DNA of 64,000 nt from Massilioclostridium coli (GCF_900095865.1 NZ_FMIZ01000007.1:310001-374000); one strand, 5' to 3'. Counted from the first letter of the stretch, positions 34,554-43,989 are shown. Program-made: numbers and translations. Notes: generated by a model not told the origin, from the sequence alone.

Positions 34554-36371
34554 ATGAGAAATCCAGAAAATGTATTGAACAGTCTGCAAGAGCATTCAGC
34601 TCAATCCGGCTATGTCTATGACAGATTGTACCGCAATCTGTTCAACCGGGAATTTTTCTTACAGGCGTATCAAAATATCTATGCCAGTCAGGGAAACATG
34701 ACCGCAGGCACAGACGGGAAAACCATTGACGCAATGAGCCTTGAAAGAGTTGACAGGCTTATTGCAGCCCTGAAAGACGAATCTTACCAGCCCAAGCCGT
34801 CCAGACGGACATATATTCCCAAAAAGAATGGAAAACTCCGTCCTCTGGGCATCCCGTCCATTGACGACAAGCTGGTACAGGAAGTTGTCCGTATGCTGTT
34901 GGAATCCATCTATGAAAACAGCTTTGAGGACACCTCCCACGGCTTTCGACCCAATAAAAGCTGTCACACAGCCTTGAGAATGATTCAAAATCGCTTTACA
35001 CGGTGCAAATGGTTTGTGGAGGGAGACATTAAAGGCTTCTTTGACAATATCGACCATAATGTCATGATTGGCATCCTCCGCAAGAGAATCAAAGATGAAC
35101 GCTTCCTGCGCCTTATCCGTAAATTTCTTAATGCGGGATATATGGAAGATAACCAAGTGCATCAAAGCTACAGCGGCACGCCACAGGGCGGCATCATTAG
35201 TCCTATTCTCGCCAATATCTATCTCGACCAGTTCGACAAATATATGGCAGAGTTTAAGAAACGGTTTGACCGTGGGAACAAGCGAGCCGTCAATGTGGAA
35301 TACCGCAAGCTGAGCGATAAGAGAATCCGACTCAAAAGAAAGCTGGCAAAGGCAAAAACTGAGGAAGAAAAGCAGTCCTTACTGGAAAGCATCTGGGAAC
35401 TGGACAAGGTTCACAAGTCCATCCCCTGTAAAGACCCTATGGACGAAAACTTCCGCAGACTGCAATATGTCCGCTACGCTGATGACTTTCTTATCGGTAT
35501 CATCGGAGCCAAAGAGGATGCACAGGCTGTGAAACAGGAAATCGGCACATATATCGCCGGACAGTTGAAATTGGAACTGTCGGACGAAAAGACGCTGGTA
35601 ACCAAAGCGACAGACCGGGCAAAATTCTTAGGATTTGAAATCAGGGTTACACCGCAGAGCAATCACACCAAGAAAACCAAAAGTGGTTCTACGGCCAGAA
35701 ATTACAGCGGCCATGTCATGCTGGAAGTCCCAACTTCCGCCATTCAGAAGAAGCTGCTGGAACTGGGAGCCATGAGAATCGATGTTCGCAATGGAACAGA
35801 GATTTGGCAGCCCACCCATCGCGGAAAACTTGTCGGGCGAACGGACCTGAGTATTCTTGACCAGTACAACGGCGAGATACGAGGATTCTGTAACTATTAT
35901 GCGATTGCAAACAATCGCTCCAAGCTACACAAGTTCCGCTATATCATGGAGTACAGCTTTTACAAAACTCTGGCCTGTAAATACCGCACAACAAAGCGCA
36001 AAATCATTGTTCAGTATCGTATCGGCAAAGACATCGGTGTGAAATTTCAGGACAAACATGGCAAGGAGCGTATTCGACTACTGTGGCAAGGCAGTCTTGC
36101 CAGAGACCCCTATCCTCTGGGAAAAGAAGCGGATATTATCCATAAGCCAAAAGGCATTCTGAAGAAGCCCAGTCTTGGCGCACGATTGAAAGCAAATCGG
36201 TGTGAATGGTGTGGAAAAGAAACTTCAGTGTTGGTGATGCACCAGGTAAGAACGCTGAAAGAGCTGGATGAAAGTCAACCGTGGGCAGCTTTTATGAAAA
36301 AGATTAACCGGAAAACACTGGTAGTCTGTGAAAGCTGTCACACTAAAATACACAGTGCAGACTGTGAATGA
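34554..36371 (+). CDS. ltrA: Group II intron reverse transcriptase/maturase
   Basis: This 605-residue multifunctional protein helps the intron fold and splice (maturase) and copies it into DNA. The reverse transcriptase domain includes YIPKKNGKLRPLGIPSIDDKLVQ, FVEGDIKGFFDNIDH, SGTPQGGIISPILANIYLD and the catalytic VRYADDFLIG (about residues 306-315). The maturase X region follows (IRGFCNYYAIANNRSKLHKF). At the C-terminus an HNH-type endonuclease with zinc cysteines (CEWCGKETSVLVMHQVRTLKE...CESCHTKIH) cleaves the target strand. All key residues are intact, so the element is probably active. Its stop lies 6 bases before domain V. Confidence 0.95.
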   Translation: MRNPENVLNSLQEHSAQSGYVYDRLYRNLFNREFFLQAYQNIYASQGNMTAGTDGKTIDAMSLERVDRLIAALKDESYQPKPSRRTYIPKKNGKLRPLGIPSIDDKLVQEVVRMLLESIYENSFEDTSHGFRPNKSCHTALRMIQNRFTRCKWFVEGDIKGFFDNIDHNVMIGILRKRIKDERFLRLIRKFLNAGYMEDNQVHQSYSGTPQGGIISPILANIYLDQFDKYMAEFKKRFDRGNKRAVNVEYRKLSDKRIRLKRKLAKAKTEEEKQSLLESIWELDKVHKSIPCKDPMDENFRRLQYVRYADDFLIGIIGAKEDAQAVKQEIGTYIAGQLKLELSDEKTLVTKATDRAKFLGFEIRVTPQSNHTKKTKSGSTARNYSGHVMLEVPTSAIQKKLLELGAMRIDVRNGTEIWQPTHRGKLVGRTDLSILDQYNGEIRGFCNYYAIANNRSKLHKFRYIMEYSFYKTLACKYRTTKRKIIVQYRIGKDIGVKFQDKHGKERIRLLWQGSLARDPYPLGKEADIIHKPKGILKKPSLGARLKANRCEWCGKETSVLVMHQVRTLKELDESQPWAAFMKKINRKTLVVCESCHTKIHSADCE

Positions 36372-36376
36372 ATGGA

Positions 36377-36410
36377 GAGCCGGATACAGCGAGAGTTGTA
36401 AGTCCGGTTC
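36377..36410 (+). ncRNA. Group II intron domain V
   Basis: A 34-base hairpin beginning GAGCCGGATACAGC and ending AGTCCGGTTC has the standard domain V form, with two helices, a GAGA-type tetraloop and a bulge, though the invariant AGC triad of many introns appears here as GAGCCG. It is the catalytic core of the ribozyme. Domain VI and the 3' splice site follow to 36471. Confidence 0.85.
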
Positions 36411-36471
36411 GGGGGCGAGTGTCCGGAAACCTACCGCAGCAATGCGGCAAGGCGCTGGGTACTTAGCCTAC

Positions 36472-37475
36472 TCAATTCGACAAACTTAGACTGTAAAAGA
36501 AAGTTCCGAAACTTTTGGGGCTCCTCCTGGGCGGTACGGCGTATCAGTGATAAATTGTGCCTGGAACACGGGCTTTCCATCGTGGAAGATCCCAAGCCGA
36601 GCCGCGGACATTACGGGAATTGGCTTTCCGGCAGTAAGGCAGTCAGCTCTTTTCAGAAGCAGATCAAGCAGACGATTGACTTGGTACTGGAAAAATCGCC
36701 TTCCACTTTTGATGAATTTCTTCGGATGATGGAGGAAAACGGTGTTGCTGTTATCCGGCGCGGTAGAAGTATCAGCTTTTGTGTTCCCGGACAGAAGAAA
36801 GCTACACGCTGCAACACTTTAAAAGGCGACTATACCGAACAGGCAATACGTGACCGGATCAGCGGAAACTATACGCCTTTTCCCTCCCGTTCCCCTACCG
36901 GTAATGTAAGGATGCTGATTGATATTGAAGCCGCGGTAAGAGCTGGTAAAGGTCCTGGATATGAGCGTTGGGCTAAGGTATTCAATCTAAAACAGCTTGC
37001 TCAGGCGGTCAGCTATTTAAAGGAACACGGCAATATGAGCTATTCGGATTTGGAGCAAAAGACTTCGGCTGCTGTTTTCCGATTCAATGAGCTGTCTGAT
37101 CGGATCAAGAGTATGGAAAAACAGTTGAGTGATAACGGCGAACTTCAAAAACAGATCGTCGACTATTCCAAAACCAGAATGGTCTATATGGAATATCGAA
37201 AGGCCGGATACAGCAAGAAGTTCCGGACCGAGCATGAGGCCGATATTTTGATCCATCAGGCGGCAAAGAAATATTTTGACAGCTTAAAGGTAGAAAAACT
37301 GCCTACCGTAAAAATGCTCCGTGAAGAATATGCTTCTGTTTTGCAGGAGAAGCGAAAAGCCTATACGGAATATAAGCAGGTACGGACTGAAATGCGGGAA
37401 CTGCAGAATGTGAAAGCTAACATTGACTATTTATTGGGAGGTCCTGATAAACATCAAATTGAAAAAGAATATTAA
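36472..37475 (+). CDS. ICE relaxase, exon 2
   Basis: The remaining 334 codons of the relaxase, in frame with exon 1 only after splicing. It starts with the last two bases of an Ile codon, then NSTNLDCKRKFRNFWGSSWAVRRISDKLCLEHGLSIVEDP, which completes the relaxase domain. It continues with GYERWAKVFNLKQLAQAV and long charged helices ending in GGPDKHQIEKEY. The C-terminal half resembles the IME relaxase in layout. An ORF beginning at 36555 could be mistaken for a separate gene but is only the 3' exon. Confidence 0.92.
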
Positions 37476-37708
37476 AAATGTGCGCTGCTGTAAAAAAGGC
37501 AGTATAAATGAACATATTAAAAAAGAGATAAACCAACATGATGAAATTTGTGCTTTTTCAGCGTCTCTAATGAAGCATAGTTGTTATCTAAGGTAATGAT
37601 TTTATAAATTGGGGAACAATCCTATTTAATTTTTATTTTAATTCTCCATAAAATCTTTAAATTTAAAGTTTATCATATCCTTATAACATAAAGAAAGGAT
37701 TTGAGAAT

Positions 37709-38410
37709 ATGGACTTTATTTTACAAACAACTGACCTGTGTAAAAACTTCAAAGGACAGATGGCGGTCGATGGTGTATCACTGAATATTAAACGTAATTC
37801 CGTTTATGGTCTGTTAGGCCCCAATGGTGCTGGAAAATCGACCATTTTAAAAATGATTACCGGAATTTTGCGTCCGACATCCGGTGAGATTTTGTTTGAC
37901 GGACACGCATGGAGCCGAAAGGACTTACTTCAAATCGGTGCGCTGATTGAAACACCGCCATTGTATGAAAACCTTTCAGCTTACGAAAATCTGAAAGCCA
38001 AAACGTTAGCTTTGGGATTGCCGGAAAGCCGAATCTATGAGGTTCTCGATGTAGTGCAGCTCCAGAATACCGGAAGAAAAAAGGCAAAGAATTTTTCTCT
38101 CGGCATGAAACAGCGCCTTGGCATTGCCCTTGCGCTACTTGCGCAGCCGAAGCTTCTGATACTCGATGAACCGACCAATGGATTAGATCCTATTGGGATT
38201 CAGGATTTGCGGGAACTGATCCGCTCTTTCCCGGAACAGGGAATCACCGTGATTTTATCTAGCCATATTCTGTCGGAAGTTGAACAGATTGCCGACCACA
38301 TAGGAATTCTGGCAAACGGAAAATTAGGCTACGAAGCGAAAATCTATAAGGACGCCAATTTAGAGGACATCTTTATGAAAGTAGTTGGAAGTAGTCAGGA
38401 GGGAAAATAA
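37709..38410 (+). CDS. ABC transporter ATPase, lantibiotic-immunity type
   Basis: A 233-residue ATPase. Walker A is GPNGAGKS (about 37-44), the Q-loop region follows, the signature is FSLGMKQRLGIALALL (about 128-143), Walker B is LLILDEPTNGLDPIG, and the H-loop is SSHILSE. It is nearest to the BcrA/NukF/CprA group that exports or expels lantibiotics and bacitracin. With two small permeases and a two-component system downstream, it forms a self-contained peptide immunity module. A 233-base AT-rich gap with no gene separates it from the relaxase and holds its promoter. Confidence 0.9.
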   Translation: MDFILQTTDLCKNFKGQMAVDGVSLNIKRNSVYGLLGPNGAGKSTILKMITGILRPTSGEILFDGHAWSRKDLLQIGALIETPPLYENLSAYENLKAKTLALGLPESRIYEVLDVVQLQNTGRKKAKNFSLGMKQRLGIALALLAQPKLLILDEPTNGLDPIGIQDLRELIRSFPEQGITVILSSHILSEVEQIADHIGILANGKLGYEAKIYKDANLEDIFMKVVGSSQEGK

Positions 38411-38413
38411 ATT

Positions 38414-39145
38414 ATGTTTGGAATGGTAAGATCGGAACTTTTGAAAATGCAACACACTTTTGCCATGAAACTCATTCTTTTTGCGCCCTTGACAACGCTG
38501 TTGCTTGGATATATTTTGAGCGGAAGCTATGCGCAGCTTTCGGCATACAACTGGTGGTACACAATTATACTGCCTATTCTCGTTTCTATGCTGTCTGCCA
38601 ACATGATTGTCCGGGAAAGGAATAGCGGTATGCAGAATATTGTCTGTCTGCCGGTTCCTTTTACGAAAGTATGGATCGGAAAATGCCTCGCCCTCACTTT
38701 ATTGATATTTGTGTCAAACCTCTTTTTATGGCTAATAACAACCGCCGTAGGATTTGCAGCGAATATGGCGGTTTCTCCCTTAGACGGTTTCATCGGCTGT
38801 ATGCTGTTGTTCCTGACCTATCTGTGGCAGATTCCGTTTATCATGTTGCTTGCTAGCTTTATGGGCTATCTTCCGGCGGTGATTCTGTCCGTGGGTGCTA
38901 ATCTGCTTCTTTCGTCTGCATGGGCGGAAAAAAGCTGGTTCTTCCTTGATCCGTATGCAATACCGGCACGAGTGGTCTGCCCGTTTTTCAAAATGCACCC
39001 CAACGGTGTATCCCTTGAAAGCGGCTCTCCGCTTTTGGACACGAGCACGATTCTTCCCGCGATGCTGGTTAGTTTAATGTTGGCCGCAGTAATGCTTTGG
39101 ATTGGTTCCCGGCTTTTTTTGAGAGGTGTGCAGAAACATGATTGA
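38414..39145 (+). CDS. ABC permease 1, lantibiotic-immunity type (MutE/EpiE-like)
   Basis: A 243-residue permease with six predicted helices. The N-terminus MFGMVRSELLKMQHTFAMKLILFAPLTTLLLGYIL has the family form (short cytoplasmic start, helix 1, then a large loop with NWWYTIILPILVSMLSANMIVRERNSGMQNIV). It forms the membrane part of the immunity exporter with the next gene. It starts 4 bases after the ATPase stop and overlaps permease 2 by 8 bases. Confidence 0.87.
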   Translation: MFGMVRSELLKMQHTFAMKLILFAPLTTLLLGYILSGSYAQLSAYNWWYTIILPILVSMLSANMIVRERNSGMQNIVCLPVPFTKVWIGKCLALTLLIFVSNLFLWLITTAVGFAANMAVSPLDGFIGCMLLFLTYLWQIPFIMLLASFMGYLPAVILSVGANLLLSSAWAEKSWFFLDPYAIPARVVCPFFKMHPNGVSLESGSPLLDTSTILPAMLVSLMLAAVMLWIGSRLFLRGVQKHD

Positions 39146-39884
39146 GTATTTCCGTTATTTGAAAAGTGATTGGTATAAACTGCAGCACACTAGATTTTTC
39201 CTGCTTCATCTGCTGTTTCCTGTTTGCGGCGCTTCCTTCATGCTGCTCTATGCCAGAATTTCCGGTAGCAGTGACTTGAATAAGCTAGTGGCTTTTGCAC
39301 AGATTCTCGCCATCGCTTATCCCTTTGTGATTTCGATTGTCTGTCAAATTGCCGCCGATCAGGAAATGCGGGCGGGGCATTTTCAAAATATGCTCACACA
39401 ACCCAACAGGGTAAAAACCATTGTTTCCAAATTTACATGGCTGATTTTATCGGGATTCATAGCGATTGTGATAAGCACCGCAATTTTCGGGACTCTTTTT
39501 CCCTTTATTACCGGCTCAAATGTACCGATGGGATTTTTCATTGTGATCCCTCTCGTACTTTGGACCAGCAATATCCCGCTGTACGGCTTTCATACGATTT
39601 TAGCCTTTCGATTCGGACGAAACCTTGGAGTCAGCGTTGGGGCTGTGGGGAGCCTGCTGTCTGCTTTGCTTCAGACCGGGCTCGGCACGGGAATCTGGTA
39701 TGTCATTCCTTACGGCTGGTGTATCCGTTTTTCTGAAAGTGCATTGGCATGGCTGTTTCATATTCCGGTGGCAGGAATGACCGAAATACAGTTCGGTATT
39801 TTCTTTTGTATACTTTGCACCTATGTTATAATAATAGGGATGATTGCTTGGTTTAAAAGATATAGTGGTATGTACACAGAATAA
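39138..39884 (+). CDS. ABC permease 2, lantibiotic-immunity type (MutG/EpiG-like)
   Basis: A 248-residue permease with six predicted helices, starting at ATG 39138 (IEYFRYLKSDWYKLQHTRFFLLHLLFPVCG). It shares the SDWYKLQHT-type opening and the ADQEMRAGHFQNML loop of family members. It pairs with permease 1 as a heterodimer bound to the ATPase at 37709. Both permeases together act at the membrane to remove lantibiotic from its lipid II target area, as known for MutFEG, NukFEG and CprABC systems. Confidence 0.87.
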   Translation: MIEYFRYLKSDWYKLQHTRFFLLHLLFPVCGASFMLLYARISGSSDLNKLVAFAQILAIAYPFVISIVCQIAADQEMRAGHFQNMLTQPNRVKTIVSKFTWLILSGFIAIVISTAIFGTLFPFITGSNVPMGFFIVIPLVLWTSNIPLYGFHTILAFRFGRNLGVSVGAVGSLLSALLQTGLGTGIWYVIPYGWCIRFSESALAWLFHIPVAGMTEIQFGIFFCILCTYVIIIGMIAWFKRYSGMYTE

Positions 39885-39901
39885 TATAGGAGGTGAGCCT
39901 T

Positions 39902-40267
39902 ATGGGATGCTTGGGAAACGCTATCTGGTTTTTATGCTGCGGATTGTGGCAGGGTTTTTCGTGGGTGCTTGCCGGTGTATTATGGAGTATCACTATAATC
40001 GGTATTCCTATTGGGCGACAATGCTTCAAGCTGGCATCTCTTGCTTTTTTCCCATTCGGTAAAGAAATACAGTACAGAGGTAGCACATTTTCTGTGCTGG
40101 CTAATTTCCTTTGGATGATATTCAGCGGGATTCTGTTAGCCATAGGAGCGTTTTTGAACGGACTGCTGCTGTGTTGTACGATTATTGGGATACCATTTGG
40201 TCTTCAATGTTTTAAGATTGCAAAGCTGGCGCTGTCACCGTTTGGTGCTGTTATTATTCATACATAA
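39902..40267 (+). CDS. YccF domain membrane protein
   Basis: A 121-residue protein; AGGAGG upstream fits ATG 39902, while GTG 39893 overlaps the site. It has two copies of the YccF repeat: LWSITIIGIPIGRQCFKLASLAFFPFGKE and LLCCTIIGIPFGLQCFKIAKLALSPFGA. It should have about four membrane helices. YccF (DUF307) proteins have no settled biochemical role. Its place between the ABC permeases and the regulators suggests it supports the peptide resistance module. Confidence 0.88.
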   Translation: MGCLGNAIWFLCCGLWQGFSWVLAGVLWSITIIGIPIGRQCFKLASLAFFPFGKEIQYRGSTFSVLANFLWMIFSGILLAIGAFLNGLLLCCTIIGIPFGLQCFKIAKLALSPFGAVIIHT

Positions 40268-40284
40268 AGAAGGGAGGGATTGAG

Positions 40285-40944
40285 ATGGCGCGTATTCTAG
40301 TAGTGGATGACGAACCGGCAATGCTTCAGCTTATTCGGAGGGTATTGGAAAAAGACGGTCATATCAGTACTCTGGTTTCCGATGCCACTACCGTTCCAAC
40401 TATGAATTTTTTAAACTTTGATTTGATTTTGCTGGACATTATGATGCCGGGATTGGACGGGTTTGACCTTTGCCGTCAAATCCGTTCCCGTGTAGATTGC
40501 CCCATTCTGTTCCTGACGGCGAAAACGCAGGAAAATGATATTGTACAGGGATTGGGGATCGGAGCGGACGACTATATCACCAAGCCTTTTGGCATGGCAG
40601 AACTGCGAGCAAGGATCAATGCTCACCTGCGGCGGGATACGAGGGAAAAGAAAAATGCCTTTTCCCTTTCTGGCGTTGTGTTTCAGCTAAATGCGAAAGA
40701 AGCCGAAGCCGGGGGGCAAAAGTTGCCGTTTACCAAAAGTGAATATGAAATCTGTGAGTATCTTGCGCTTCATCACGGGCAGACCTTTACAAGAGAACAA
40801 ATTTATGAAGCAGTTTTCGGGTATGACGGTGAAAGCGATAGCTCGGTTATTTCTACCCATATAAAGAATATCCGTGCGAAGCTGGCGACCTGTCGTTTGG
40901 CTCCTATCGAAACGGTTTGGGGGGTAGGATACAAATGGGTGTGA
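40285..40944 (+). CDS. OmpR-family response regulator of the lantibiotic module
   Basis: A 219-residue regulator. The receiver domain has the acidic pair in VVDDEPAML, the phospho-acceptor Asp in DLILLDIMMPGLDG (about residue 51), the Thr in LFLTAKT and Lys in ITKPF. The C-terminal winged helix has FTKSEYEICEYLALHHGQTFTREQIYEAVFG and STHIKNIRAKL. With the kinase at 40935 it would sense peptide and induce the ABC operon, like CprRK or SpaRK-type immunity systems. It overlaps the kinase start by 10 bases. Confidence 0.92.
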   Translation: MARILVVDDEPAMLQLIRRVLEKDGHISTLVSDATTVPTMNFLNFDLILLDIMMPGLDGFDLCRQIRSRVDCPILFLTAKTQENDIVQGLGIGADDYITKPFGMAELRARINAHLRRDTREKKNAFSLSGVVFQLNAKEAEAGGQKLPFTKSEYEICEYLALHHGQTFTREQIYEAVFGYDGESDSSVISTHIKNIRAKLATCRLAPIETVWGVGYKWV

Positions 40945-42290
40945 AGAAATTGCATTCTGTATTCCTACGGTATGTACTTGTCCTTATTTTTGCTGTTCTG
41001 CTAGTAATCGGGGTAAATATTGGTGTCTATATCCTTTGTGTTGACACGGATATAATTTATCCGCTGAACAGTAAGAGCGTCGCCATAGAGAGCGCAAAAG
41101 GGCAGCTTCAAACAACCGAAATGGTTGACAAAGAGGATATTCCACCTTTTTGCGAGTATATATTGTTCCAGACGGACGGACAGTATAAGGGCGGCTCAAT
41201 CAGCCGTGAGGATAGTGCCGCCGTTTGGAAATTGTGTATTGAAAACAGTCAGGCAAGCGATAAGTCGCATCTTTACACCGTGATTGACCGCAAAAACGAA
41301 GTGCTTGTTTTACAATACCACACAGCGGCGGAGTTTGCCAATCCCACGCTGCGGCATATTATCCCGTCTGTGGATATACTCTTGATTGTCATTGTCCTTT
41401 TGGAAATCCTGTTTTTTCTGGCAGTGGTTTCCTATCTGTTTGGAAAGTATCTCGGAAGAAGAATGGATACATTATTAACTGCCGCTCACAGGATAGAGCA
41501 GCAGGATTTAGACTTTACCGTTGGTAAAACCAAGATTGTGGAAATTGATCGTGTGCTGGACGCCTTCGACCACATGAAGCTGGCACTCAAACAGTCTCTT
41601 GCCAAGCAGTGGCAGGATGACAAAATGCGGCAGGAACAGCTTTCCGCATTGGCGCATGATTTAAAAACGCCGCTGACTATTATCCGAGGCAATACGGAAC
41701 TACTTTTAGATCTTCCTCTTTCAGAAGAACAAAAAGAATGTGCGGATTATATTGAAAACAGCGCTATGCAGATGCAAAACTATGTGCAAACCTTGATTGA
41801 GGTTACGAAGTCATGGGAAAGTACCCGGCTGAATTTTCAAAGCATTGATCTGGATTCGTTTTTACAGGAAATAAAGAACCAGATCAACGGTTTATGCGCG
41901 GTAAACAATATTTCGCTCCGTTGGGATTGCAGGCAGAACACCGCCACGATTTCGGCTGATCACGATTTTCTGATTCGGGCACTGATGAATGTGCTGTCGA
42001 ACGCTGTTGAACACACGCCGCAGGGCGGAGAAATTAAATTCGATGTATCGGAAAATAGAGAAATGCTTTCTTTTGTGATTACCGATACAGGCAAAGGTTT
42101 TTCTGATGAGACTTTGCGACATGGAACGGAGCAATTTTTTATGGAGGATGAAAGCCGCAGTTCAAAATCCCATTACGGAATCGGCTTGTATGTAGCCGCT
42201 TCTGTTGCTCAAAAGCACAAGGGAGAACTTCTTTTGAGCAACGATAAGTTAACAGGCGGTGCAAAGGTCACGCTGGAAATACCAATTTAA
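40935..42290 (+). CDS. Sensor histidine kinase of the lantibiotic module
   Basis: A 451-residue kinase starting at ATG 40935. Helix 1 is about residues 10-30, an extracellular sensor of about 115 residues follows, and helix 2 is about 148-172, with a HAMP-like region after it. The H-box is QLSALAHDLKTPLTIIRG (phospho-His about 244). The N-box (RALMNVLSNAVEHTP) and G-boxes (DTGKGFS, GIGLYVA) are intact. The large extracellular sensor distinguishes it from the intramembrane-sensing BceS-type kinase at 44649. The IS110 element lies just downstream. Confidence 0.92.
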   Translation: MGVKKLHSVFLRYVLVLIFAVLLVIGVNIGVYILCVDTDIIYPLNSKSVAIESAKGQLQTTEMVDKEDIPPFCEYILFQTDGQYKGGSISREDSAAVWKLCIENSQASDKSHLYTVIDRKNEVLVLQYHTAAEFANPTLRHIIPSVDILLIVIVLLEILFFLAVVSYLFGKYLGRRMDTLLTAAHRIEQQDLDFTVGKTKIVEIDRVLDAFDHMKLALKQSLAKQWQDDKMRQEQLSALAHDLKTPLTIIRGNTELLLDLPLSEEQKECADYIENSAMQMQNYVQTLIEVTKSWESTRLNFQSIDLDSFLQEIKNQINGLCAVNNISLRWDCRQNTATISADHDFLIRALMNVLSNAVEHTPQGGEIKFDVSENREMLSFVITDTGKGFSDETLRHGTEQFFMEDESRSSKSHYGIGLYVAASVAQKHKGELLLSNDKLTGGAKVTLEIPI

Positions 42291-42424
42291 TAAAAGGGCT
42301 TTTATATTATACAAAGGGGGAAAGATTGAAAATGAGAAGTAGAGGGTATCCATTACCTTAAGCACATGATAAATAAGCCATCTTTCGGTGGCTGCTTTAA
42401 AAATTGAATATTGAGAAGTTAAGG

Positions 42425-43672
42425 TTATGCGGTTGCTGACTTGATTTTATAACCCTGATTTCTTACGATAAGGATTGCCTGTTCTACCGTAATTTCACGG
42501 TCAACTGGAGGCAGGTCTGATTTCCTGTAAAGTTCTGCATTATAGTTTTCACCGTTCTTTAACATGTGGTATAATGCGGTAAGAAGCATTCTTGCTATGG
42601 CAATGATTGCTTTCTTGTGACCGCGACGCTTTTTGAGACGGAGATAACGGTTACGCATTTCAGGATGCTTTGAGCTTTTCACAACAGCGTTTGCGCACTG
42701 TACTAAAAGCGGCTTGATATAGCATCCGGCTTTGGAAACCCGGACAGATTTTTTCTTCCCTGCGCTTTCATTGCTGGTCGGAGTAAGACCAGCCCATGAG
42801 CATAAGTGTTTCGCCGAAGGAAAAGCCTCCATATTGGTACCGATTTCGGAAATAATTCCGATGGCAGTGAAGTCACTGCGGATACCAGGAGCGGTTTGAA
42901 GAATGGCAAGTTCCTGCTGATAGGGAGCGGCGAGCGCAAGAATGAGTTCTTCAAGCTCTGCTTTCCGGGATTCAAGGCTTTCATAATGAGCTTTGATCAC
43001 CTTGAGTTTTCCCACCTGTTCCGGTGTGATATAGCCGTCAATGGCATCACGCAGTTCGGGAAGCTTCTTTTTCAAACTTTTGAAAACAAGGGGTTCAAGG
43101 TCAAAGGAAGTATCTTCAGGGTTTTCTAAAATCTTATCCAGTATTGCCTGAGCAGATTTGCCGAAGGTGTCCGAAACAACGTTTCCCAACTGGATATTGG
43201 AAACCGTGAGACAGTTCTGCAAACGATTCTTTTCGCTTGATTTGAAGCAGGTCAGTTTGAAACGGTAACGCATAAGGTCACGAAGCTGGCGGATGTCAGC
43301 GGGAGGCATAAAGCTACCGGCAACAAGGTCATGCTTAAACAGGTCAGCAATCCATTTGGCATCTTTCTTGTCAGTTTTCTTTCCACGGATAGCCTTAACA
43401 TACTTTGGATGAGCAAGGACAATGGAACAATCTTTTTCGAGAATGTTATAAACAGGAATCCAGTATTTACCAGTAGATTCCATGCAGACATCCTTGCAAT
43501 TCCGGTCGAGCAGCCATTGTAACAAATTTTTCAGACCCTTCGTGTAGGTAGAAAAACGGTGGCGCTCGTAAGAGGTAACGCCCTGCTTGTTAGTAGAAGC
43601 AATGCAGGCGACTACAAAAGTCTTGTGGACATCAATGCCACAACAGATTTTGTACACGATTTTTAAAGCCAT
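42425..43672 (-). CDS. IS110-family transposase
   Basis: A 415-residue transposase on the minus strand. The N-terminal DEDD (RuvC-like) domain has CCGIDVHKTFVVACI, then CMESTGKYWIPVYNIL and KTDKKDAKWIADL. The C-terminal transposase_20 domain has LQTAPGIRSDFTAIGIISEIG and SWAGLTPTSNESAGKKK, with the catalytic Ser region. IS110 enzymes recombine target and donor DNA guided by a bridge RNA from the element's own non-coding end and leave no terminal inverted repeats. Full length, so possibly active. Confidence 0.95.
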   Translation of the reverse strand: MALKIVYKICCGIDVHKTFVVACIASTNKQGVTSYERHRFSTYTKGLKNLLQWLLDRNCKDVCMESTGKYWIPVYNILEKDCSIVLAHPKYVKAIRGKKTDKKDAKWIADLFKHDLVAGSFMPPADIRQLRDLMRYRFKLTCFKSSEKNRLQNCLTVSNIQLGNVVSDTFGKSAQAILDKILENPEDTSFDLEPLVFKSLKKKLPELRDAIDGYITPEQVGKLKVIKAHYESLESRKAELEELILALAAPYQQELAILQTAPGIRSDFTAIGIISEIGTNMEAFPSAKHLCSWAGLTPTSNESAGKKKSVRVSKAGCYIKPLLVQCANAVVKSSKHPEMRNRYLRLKKRRGHKKAIIAIARMLLTALYHMLKNGENYNAELYRKSDLPPVDREITVEQAILIVRNQGYKIKSATA

Positions 43673-43915
43673 AGGGACTCCTTTCAGAACCGGAGCGGTT
43701 CGCTAAAGATTATAGGGAGAGACGGAATTGACTGACTGTCTAAGCCATAAACGAAGTTGTTTAAACAGAGATAAGATTTCGTGCTTGGTGTCACACTTAT
43801 TTGTGCCTGAGAAGACAGTCTACACATATAAACATACGGTCATCCGACAAACCGGACAGCCCACTCACCTCCTCGTGATTTGTAGTATACCGAGTTCCCT
43901 ACAAGAAGAATTATA
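43673..43915 (-). ncRNA. Candidate IS110 bridge RNA region
   Basis: About 240 bases without a gene lie upstream of the transposase, longer than the other end (at most 130 bases). In the IS110 group the bridge RNA is encoded in exactly this 5' non-coding end. The region has several potential stems. Target- and donor-binding loops cannot be assigned by eye without knowing the empty site. Confidence 0.5.
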
Positions 43916-43989
43916 AAGAAAAAATAGGCTCAGGGAAACATTTTCATTACGTTTTGTGCCTGAGCGAAGCGAAAGGAATGGATATAAAC

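Larger units (their letters stand above)
34002..36471 (+). mobile_element. Group II intron inserted in the relaxase gene
   Basis: A 2470-base ribozyme element. The 5' end is GTGCGCCC, the group II consensus (GUGCG). The reverse transcriptase lies in domain IV. Domain V (36377-36410) follows its stop, and the 3' end ...CCTAC gives the required AY end. These boundaries restore the relaxase frame perfectly. The structured 5' part (34002-34553, 552 bases, domains I-III) contains no gene; the short frames there are chance. Relaxase genes are a known habitat, e.g. Ll.LtrB. A retrohoming target in the conserved metal-site codons would let it spread among ICEs. Confidence 0.93.
42362..43915 (-). mobile_element. 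IS110-family insertion sequence (approximate ends)
   Basis: The element separates the lantibiotic module from the Bce module. Its transposase is antisense to both. The ends are not marked by inverted repeats, as expected for IS110, so limits are estimated: between 42290 and 42424 on one side and 43673 and about 43975 on the other. A ribosome binding site and truncated start (ATG 42332, nine codons, then TAA) just before the element may be the beginning of a gene that it interrupts. Confidence 0.75.

Noticed and set aside
36555..37475. Apparent separate gene of 306 residues after the intron
   Set aside because: It is the relaxase 3' exon; joining at 34001/36472 restores one continuous relaxase.
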